Shown here: piece after piece, positions 59,311 to 64,000 of the stretch | Layout of the letters: each line of letters starts with the position of its first letter | Position numbering within the stretch: the first letter of the stretch is position 1 | Assembly (NCBI RefSeq): GCF_035943815.1 | Contig: NZ_DASZBU010000006.1 | Span: forward strand, 1-64,000 | DNA length: 64,000 bases | Source: Frateuria_A sp035943815 | GTDB taxonomy: Bacteria > Pseudomonadota > Gammaproteobacteria > Xanthomonadales > Rhodanobacteraceae | Reading direction: 5' to 3' | Notes under the pieces: model-generated | What the model was told of the DNA's origin: nothing | The model's database searches: none | Seen by the model: only the letters and a program-made list of their open reading frames with translations | Made by a program: the position numbers and the translations under genes

Positions 59311-60192
59311 ATGCAACCGATCCGCTACCTGCATTTGGACGTCTTTGCCGCCAGTTGCGGCGGCGGTAACCACCTGGGCGTGGTGACCGACGCACGCGGC
59401 TGGAGCGAGGACGACATGCAGCGCTTCGCGCGCTGGACAGCGCTGGTGGAGACCACCTTCCTGCTGCCGCCCTCGGTGGCTGGCGCCAGCTACCGCGTGC
59501 GCATCTTCACCCCGCAGCGGGAGATCCCCTTCGCCGGCCACCCCAGCATCGGCAGCGCGCATGCCGTGCTGGCCTGTGGTCTGGCGCAGCCGGTCGACGG
59601 GCTGCTGTGGCAGGAATGCAGTGCGGGCCTTTTGCCGATCCGCGTCGAAGGCGAAGGCTGCTCGCGCGACCTGCTGCTCAAGTCGCCCGGCGAGCGCGTG
59701 CTCGCAACCGGCCGCGATGGGCACCCGCTGCTGGATGCCTCGCTCGCCGGCGTGGAACCGGGCACGTTGCCGCCCGCGCTGGTCGACGGCGGACGCCGCT
59801 GGTGGCTGGCCGAGGTCGCCGACGAGGCCAGCCTGCGCCACTGGTCGCCCGACCACAGTGCGATCGGCGCGCTGGCCGGCGCCAGCGACAGCATGGGCCT
59901 GTGCGCCTTCGCGCGCAGCGCCTCGGTGGACTACCAGCTAGTCGTGCGCGCCTTTCCTGCCGGCGTGGGCATCGTCGAGGACCCCGCTTCGGGCGCGGCC
60001 AACGGCCTGATCGCCGCCTACATCGCGCAGGCCGAGCCGCACGGGCCACTCGCGCGCGGCTACACGATCAGCCAGGGACGCGAGATGGGCCACGACGCGC
60101 GGCTGCTGGCGCGCATCGAGCCGGGGGCAACCTGGGTCGGTGGCCGTGCGCACACCATGGTCGACGGCACGCTGCATTGGGCCAGGGCATGA
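59311..60192 (+). CDS. PhzF family isomerase/epimerase
   Basis: A 293-residue protein of the diaminopimelate-epimerase fold. Family motifs: LDVFAASCGGGNHLGVV, ETTFLLPP with the catalytic Glu, FTPQREIPFAGHPSIGSAHAVL and EDPASGAANGLIAAYI. The true substrate is rarely known outside phenazine clusters and no phz genes are present here. ATG overlaps the next gene's start at 60189-60192 (ATGA). Confidence 0.9.
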   Translation: MQPIRYLHLDVFAASCGGGNHLGVVTDARGWSEDDMQRFARWTALVETTFLLPPSVAGASYRVRIFTPQREIPFAGHPSIGSAHAVLACGLAQPVDGLLWQECSAGLLPIRVEGEGCSRDLLLKSPGERVLATGRDGHPLLDASLAGVEPGTLPPALVDGGRRWWLAEVADEASLRHWSPDHSAIGALAGASDSMGLCAFARSASVDYQLVVRAFPAGVGIVEDPASGAANGLIAAYIAQAEPHGPLARGYTISQGREMGHDARLLARIEPGATWVGGRAHTMVDGTLHWARA

Positions 60193-60662
60193 GCGAGTCG
60201 CCGCGCATCTGGGTCGACGCCGACGCCTGCCCTGCCCCGATCAAGGACATCCTGTTCCGCGCTGCCGACCGCGCGCAGGTGATGGTGGTGCTGGTGGCCA
60301 ACCAGGCCCTGCGCACGCCGCCCTCGCGCTGGGTGCGCTCGATCCAGGTCGCCGGCGGCTTCGACGTGGCCGACGACGAGATCGTGCAGCGCCTCGCCGC
60401 GGGGGACCTGGTGGTGACGCAGGACATTCCGCTGGCCGCGCAGGCCATCGACAAGGGGGCGCTCGCCCTGCACCCGCGCGGCGAGCTGTACATCCGCGAG
60501 ACCATCGCGCAGCGGCTTTCGATGCGCAATTTCATGGACGAGCTGCGCGGCGCCGGCGTGGATACCGGCGGCCCCGCGGCCTTCCACGCGCGCGACCGCC
60601 AGGCCTTCGCCGGCCAACTCGACCGTTGGCTGCAGCAGGCGGCGCGCCAGCCGCCGGGATAA
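60189..60662 (+). CDS. YaiI/YqxD family protein (UPF0178, DUF188)
   Basis: A 157-residue cytoplasmic protein with a PIN-like fold signature: RIWVDADACPAPIKDILFRAADR, GFDVADDEIVQRLAAGDLVVTQDIPLAAQAI and MRNFMDELRGAGVDTGG. The conserved acidic residues suggest a nuclease-like metal site, but function is unknown. It overlaps the PhzF gene by 4 bases. Confidence 0.92.
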   Translation: MSESPRIWVDADACPAPIKDILFRAADRAQVMVVLVANQALRTPPSRWVRSIQVAGGFDVADDEIVQRLAAGDLVVTQDIPLAAQAIDKGALALHPRGELYIRETIAQRLSMRNFMDELRGAGVDTGGPAAFHARDRQAFAGQLDRWLQQAARQPPG

Positions 60663-60901
60663 TCTCGCCGGCGCCTGCCGTCCTTCGGATGACCGACAAC
60701 GGCTGGGCCCACCGCTCACGGGCCTTTTGCCGACGCCTGCCGGCGCCTGCAGCTGCATACCGCCACCCGGCCCTATACGCCGCTGCTGGGCGAGCGCATC
60801 GCGCCGCGGATGCTGGCCGGACTGGCGCTGGAGACCGGTACCGTACTGGTGCAGGCGTCGCCGTCGCGGGGAGCGCACGCACGGCGGCGTGAGCGGCAGG
60901 C
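60663..60901. other. Spacer with coding-like remnant
   Basis: One plus-strand frame (about 60718-60900) reads GPFADACRRLQLHTATRPYT, then LLGERIAPRMLAGLALETGTV and onward, with protein-like composition but no start or family match. It may be the decayed end of a gene. No RNA gene or terminator is apparent. Confidence 0.3.
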
Positions 60902-61777
60902 TCAGCAGAGGTGCGCGCGCCGAGCGGCCACCTGCGCCAGGGCGGCCCAGTCGAGCTCCTCGCCGCCATCGGCCAGTGCCTCGATCAAGGCGTCGCGCAC
61001 TACGCCGGCGAATGGCAGCGGCACCCGCGCCGCCTCGCCGGCGGCGAGCGCGAGGTTGACGTCCTTCAGGCCCAGCGGTAGGGCGAATCCGGGTGGTGTG
61101 TAGCGGCTTTCGGCGATCAGCCGGCCATAGCCCTGGTAGGCGGGCGCGGCGAACAGCGTGCCGGTCATGATCTCGAGGAAATCGGCCGCCTCCACGCCAT
61201 GCGCGCGAGTCAGTGCGCTGGCCTCGGCCATGCTCTCGATCGCGGCGGCAAGCATGAAGTTGCCGGCCAGCTTGACCACGTTCGCCCGCTCGGGCGCCTC
61301 GCCCACGGGCCAGATGCGGCTGCCCATCGCCTCCAGCAACGGACGCACGGTCTCCACCACGGCGGCATGTCCGGCGACCACGATGTTGAGCTTGGCCGCC
61401 GCGGCCATGTCGGGCCGTCCGAACACCGGCGCGGCCACGTAGCCCAGGCCTCGTCGCGCATGCTCGGCGGCCAGCTCGCGCGCCAGCGCCACGGAAATGG
61501 TGGCGTGGTTGACGTGGATGGTGCCGCGGTCCATCTCCTCGAGCAGGCCGCTGTCCAGGAACACCTCGCGTACCGCCTGGTCGTTGGCCAGCATGCTGTG
61601 CACCACCTCGCCCTGCACCGCCCGGCCGGGAGTGCGCGCGACCTTGGCGCCGAGCGAGGCGAGCGGCTCGGTGGCGGCCTCGGAGCGGTTCCAAACGGTC
61701 AGCGCGTGACCGGCGGCGAGCAGGTTGCTGGCCATGGCGCTGCCCATGGCGCCCAAGCCGAGGAATCCGATGTTCAT
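60902..61777 (-). CDS. NAD(P)-dependent beta-hydroxyacid dehydrogenase family protein
   Basis: A 291-residue oxidoreductase of the 3-hydroxyisobutyrate/tartronate semialdehyde reductase family. The N-terminal Rossmann motif is GFLGLGAMGSAMASNLL; the substrate region has HVNHATIS; the catalytic Lys is in ANVVKLAGNFMLA, and PLGLKDVNLALAAGEAA is typical of the family. The NRS after strand 2 (VWNRSEAA) suggests NADP preference, as in the glyoxylate/succinic semialdehyde reductases. GGAGAG lies just before ATG 61777. Confidence 0.9.
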   Translation of the reverse strand: MNIGFLGLGAMGSAMASNLLAAGHALTVWNRSEAATEPLASLGAKVARTPGRAVQGEVVHSMLANDQAVREVFLDSGLLEEMDRGTIHVNHATISVALARELAAEHARRGLGYVAAPVFGRPDMAAAAKLNIVVAGHAAVVETVRPLLEAMGSRIWPVGEAPERANVVKLAGNFMLAAAIESMAEASALTRAHGVEAADFLEIMTGTLFAAPAYQGYGRLIAESRYTPPGFALPLGLKDVNLALAAGEAARVPLPFAGVVRDALIEALADGGEELDWAALAQVAARRAHLC

Positions 61778-61925
61778 GCGTCTCTCCTGCGAATGCTTTT
61801 CGACCCCGCCCCATCCCCCCCGCGCTCCGGGCGAAAGGCCAAGCTTCGCGCCGGGCGTAGCCCTCGTCAGCGTGGAAGCCGAAGCGCCGAGTCCACCACG
61901 CGCGGCGTTGACGGCATGCGAACCG

Positions 61926-63101
61926 CTATGCCACCTCGCCCGCGGCATGTCCCGATGCCCAGGCCCACTGGAAGTTGTAGCCGCCTAGCCAGCCGGTCAC
62001 GTCGACCACCTCGCCGATGAAGTACAGCCCAGGCACCAGCTTCGATTGCATCGTGCTGGAAGAAAGCCCGTCGGTGTCCACGCCGCCCAGCGTGACCTCG
62101 GCGGTGCGGTAGCCTTCGGTGCCGCTGGCGACCAGCGGCCAGCCGTTGAGCCGCGCGCCGATCGCGACCAGTTCCGCCTCGCGATACTGGCGCATCGGCC
62201 GGTTGCCGAAGTCGAGCTCGCACAGGCGCTGCGCCAGCCGCTTGGGCAGCACGTCCGCCAGCACGGTCTTCAGCTCCGCCGCCGGGCGCGCCGCGCGCTG
62301 GACGGGCAGCCAGTCGGCCGCGTCTCGGTCGGGCAGCAGGTCCAGCCGCAGGTCTGCGCCCGGCTGCCAGTACGAGGAAATCTGCAGGATCGACGGCCCG
62401 CTGGCGCCGCGGTGGGTGAACAGCAGGCCGCCGCGGAAGGACTGTCTTCCGCACCGTGCCTCGGCCGGCAAGGCCACGCCCGCCAGCTCCGCGTAGCGCT
62501 CCTGATGCTTGCCGCTCAAGGTCAGCGGCACCAGCCCCGCGCGCGTCGGCAGTACGGCATGGCCGAATTGCCGCGCCAGTTCGTAGCCGAACCCGGTCGC
62601 GCCCATGCTGGGGATCGACAGGCCGCCGCTGGCGATGACCAGCGCCTGGGCGTGCACTTCGCCGCGTGCCGTGGCCACGCTGAAACCCGCCTCGCCATGG
62701 CGCACGCGCTCCACCGCGCAACTGGCTTCCAACCGCACGCCGGCGGCCGCGCATTCGTCCAGCAGCATGCGCACGATCTGCTTGGAGGAGTCGTCGCAGA
62801 AGAGCTGGCCGAGCTCCTTCTCGTGGTAGGCGATGCGGTGCTTCTCGACCAGCGCGATGAAGTCGGCGGGCGTGTACCGCGCCAGCGCGGACTTGGCGAA
62901 ATGCGGATTGGCCGAGAGGTAGTTGGCCGGCGTCACGCCAAGGTTGGTGAAATTGCAGCGCCCGCCGCCGGACATCAGGATCTTCTTGCCGGGCTTGTTG
63001 GCGTGGTCGAGCACCAGCACGCGCCGGCCGCGCTGGCCGGCGGTGATCGCGCACATGAGGCCGGCGGCGCCCGCGCCGATGACGAGTACGTCGGTTTTCA
63101 T
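61926..63101 (-). CDS. NAD(P)/FAD-dependent oxidoreductase, HI0933/YhiN family
   Basis: A 391-residue flavoprotein. FAD motif VLVIGAGAAGLMCAITAG at the N terminus, KILMSGGGRCNFTN, VIASGGLSIPSMGATGFGYELA and the C-terminal GLYFIGEVVDVTGWLGGYNFQWAW, the family fingerprint. Despite broad conservation the substrate is unknown. It is on the same strand as the dehydrogenase gene, 148 bases upstream, and divergent from yajQ. Confidence 0.93.
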   Translation of the reverse strand: MKTDVLVIGAGAAGLMCAITAGQRGRRVLVLDHANKPGKKILMSGGGRCNFTNLGVTPANYLSANPHFAKSALARYTPADFIALVEKHRIAYHEKELGQLFCDDSSKQIVRMLLDECAAAGVRLEASCAVERVRHGEAGFSVATARGEVHAQALVIASGGLSIPSMGATGFGYELARQFGHAVLPTRAGLVPLTLSGKHQERYAELAGVALPAEARCGRQSFRGGLLFTHRGASGPSILQISSYWQPGADLRLDLLPDRDAADWLPVQRAARPAAELKTVLADVLPKRLAQRLCELDFGNRPMRQYREAELVAIGARLNGWPLVASGTEGYRTAEVTLGGVDTDGLSSSTMQSKLVPGLYFIGEVVDVTGWLGGYNFQWAWASGHAAGEVA

Positions 63102-63180
63102 GGGATCGCAGCGGCTTCGAAGGCGCGCATTATCGCCGAGCGCTTACACTTTCCGCTCCCGTATCCAAAGGCGCACATCC

Positions 63181-63663
63181 ATGCCCTCCTTCGACGTCGT
63201 TTCCGAAGTGGACAAGCACGAGCTGACCAACGCGGTCGACCAGGCCAACCGCGAGCTGGCCAACCGCTTCGACTTCAAGGGTACCGACGCGGCCTACGAG
63301 CTGGACGGCTACGTGATCACCCAGCGCGCGCCCAGCGACTTCCAGCTGCAGCAGATGCTGGACATCCTGCGCGGCCGCCTGACCAGCCGCAAGATCGACA
63401 TCCGTGCGTTGGACGTGGCCGAGCCCGAAGTGAACCTCGCCGGCGCACGTCAGAAGATCACCGTCAAGCAGGGCATCGAGCAGCCGATCGCCAAGAAGCT
63501 CATCGCCGAGCTGAAGGCAGCCAAGCTCAAGGTCGAAGCGCAGATCAACGGCGACAAGCTGCGCGTGACCGGCAAAAAGCGCGACGACCTGCAGTTGGCC
63601 ATCGCGCAGCTGCGCAAGTCGCCCACCGAACTGCCGCTGCAGTTCGACAACTTCCGCGACTGA
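63181..63663 (+). CDS. yajQ: YajQ family nucleotide-binding protein
   Basis: A 160-residue protein starting MPSFDVVSEVDKHELTNAVD, with FDFKGTDAAYELDG and KITVKQGIEQPIAKKLI, matching YajQ (E. coli 163). In Xanthomonas a YajQ protein binds cyclic di-GMP and acts with a LysR-type regulator; that role may hold here. Cytoplasmic. It ends 5 bases before the convergent DUF1345 gene. Confidence 0.94.
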   Translation: MPSFDVVSEVDKHELTNAVDQANRELANRFDFKGTDAAYELDGYVITQRAPSDFQLQQMLDILRGRLTSRKIDIRALDVAEPEVNLAGARQKITVKQGIEQPIAKKLIAELKAAKLKVEAQINGDKLRVTGKKRDDLQLAIAQLRKSPTELPLQFDNFRD

Positions 63664-63667
63664 AAAC

Positions 63668-64000
63668 TCAGCTGCCCATGCCGGCGACGACGTTCACGCT
63701 GACGGCGATGATGAAGACATTGAAGAAAAACGCGATCACGCCGTGCAGCAGGGCCATGCGCCGTAGCTCGCGGCTGGTGATCTGCACGTCCGATACCTGG
63801 AAGGTCATGCCGATCACCAGCGCGAAGTACATGAAGTCCCAGTAGTCGGGATGCTCGGTCTGCGGGAAATCCAGGCCCCGGTGCTGGGTGCCGAAATCGC
63901 CGTAGTAACCGTGCGCGTAGTGCTGCGCAAACATCGTGTTGATGAACAGCCACGACAGCACCAGGGTCAGTGCCGCCAGGAGGATCGCCGTCAGGCCGCC
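63668..64000 (-). CDS. DUF1345 family membrane protein, C-terminal part
   Basis: The gene runs off the right edge; 110 codons are present without a stop. The sequence (SWLFINTMFAQHYAHGYYG, FPQTEHPDYWDFMYFALVIG, ITSRELRRMALLHGVIAFFF) is characteristic of the C-terminal half of DUF1345 proteins, which have about six helices. The reading frame continues upstream of GTG 63961 to the window end, so that GTG is internal. Function unknown. Confidence 0.88.
   Translation of the reverse strand, partial: GGLTAILLAALTLVLSWLFINTMFAQHYAHGYYGDFGTQHRGLDFPQTEHPDYWDFMYFALVIGMTFQVSDVQITSRELRRMALLHGVIAFFFNVFIIAVSVNVVAGMGS

Noticed and set aside
59311..60192. Phenazine biosynthesis gene phzF
   Set aside because: Only the fold family is supported; no other phz genes are in the window.
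62046..63845. 599-residue plus-strand ORF
   Set aside because: Antisense to the HI0933-family gene and then out of frame through yajQ.

Overview
The window is ordinary, densely coded chromosome from a high-GC gammaproteobacterium. The tRNA-Tyr, tRNA-Gly, tRNA-Thr, tuf order, the gene families present and the codon use point to Xanthomonadales (Lysobacterales), most likely Rhodanobacteraceae (Rhodanobacter, Dyella or Frateuria type). The family assignment is inference. There is no rRNA, CRISPR array, prophage, integrase or insertion sequence, and no large block of foreign base composition.

Left part (1-24 kb): the 5' end of tuf behind three tRNA genes with a strong promoter; trxC; a chain of selO, an alpha/beta hydrolase and a small monooxygenase; the rRNA modification pair rsmC-rsuA; the ergothioneine genes egtB-egtD; rlmKL with a small hydrolase; ampD, tesB, a DUF2007-like protein and bpt; an FMN glutamate-synthase-like protein; purT; a secreted transglutaminase-like protein; an SPFH protein with a small ribbon-helix-helix protein; and a copper/cytochrome oxidase assembly group (Sco, PCuAC, and the convergent CtaG-type protein).

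Middle part (24-42 kb): an ABC exporter operon of the GldA-GldF-GldG type, a large SRPBCC protein, a NarL-type two-component system, the minCDE operon led by an overlapping GNAT gene and followed by an HExxH protein, the heat-shock genes htpG and htpX (htpX with a clear sigma-32 promoter), a Tat-type hemerythrin protein, gluQ, an acetoacetyl-CoA reductase, tcdA and an anchored cytochrome c'.

Right part (42-64 kb): an Mpo1-like protein, an Old Yellow Enzyme, DoxX-like and hydrolase genes, two tandem cold-shock genes with related long leaders, a YcaQ-type DNA glycosylase, an EF-hand protein, pldA, slyD, dacB, a glutathione peroxidase, pncB, a YncE-like propeller, a PF10023-type aminopeptidase, a histone H1-like protein, a rhomboid, a PhzF/YaiI pair, two oxidoreductases, yajQ and a truncated DUF1345 protein.

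The themes are translation and rRNA/tRNA modification, redox and stress defence, envelope maintenance and cell division. I do not see a convincing undescribed multi-gene system. The best leads are the duplicated cold-shock leaders, the SPFH/RHH cassette with a possibly frame-shifted micro-ORF, the min-operon flanking genes, and several repeats or small ORFs that ordinary annotation would miss.
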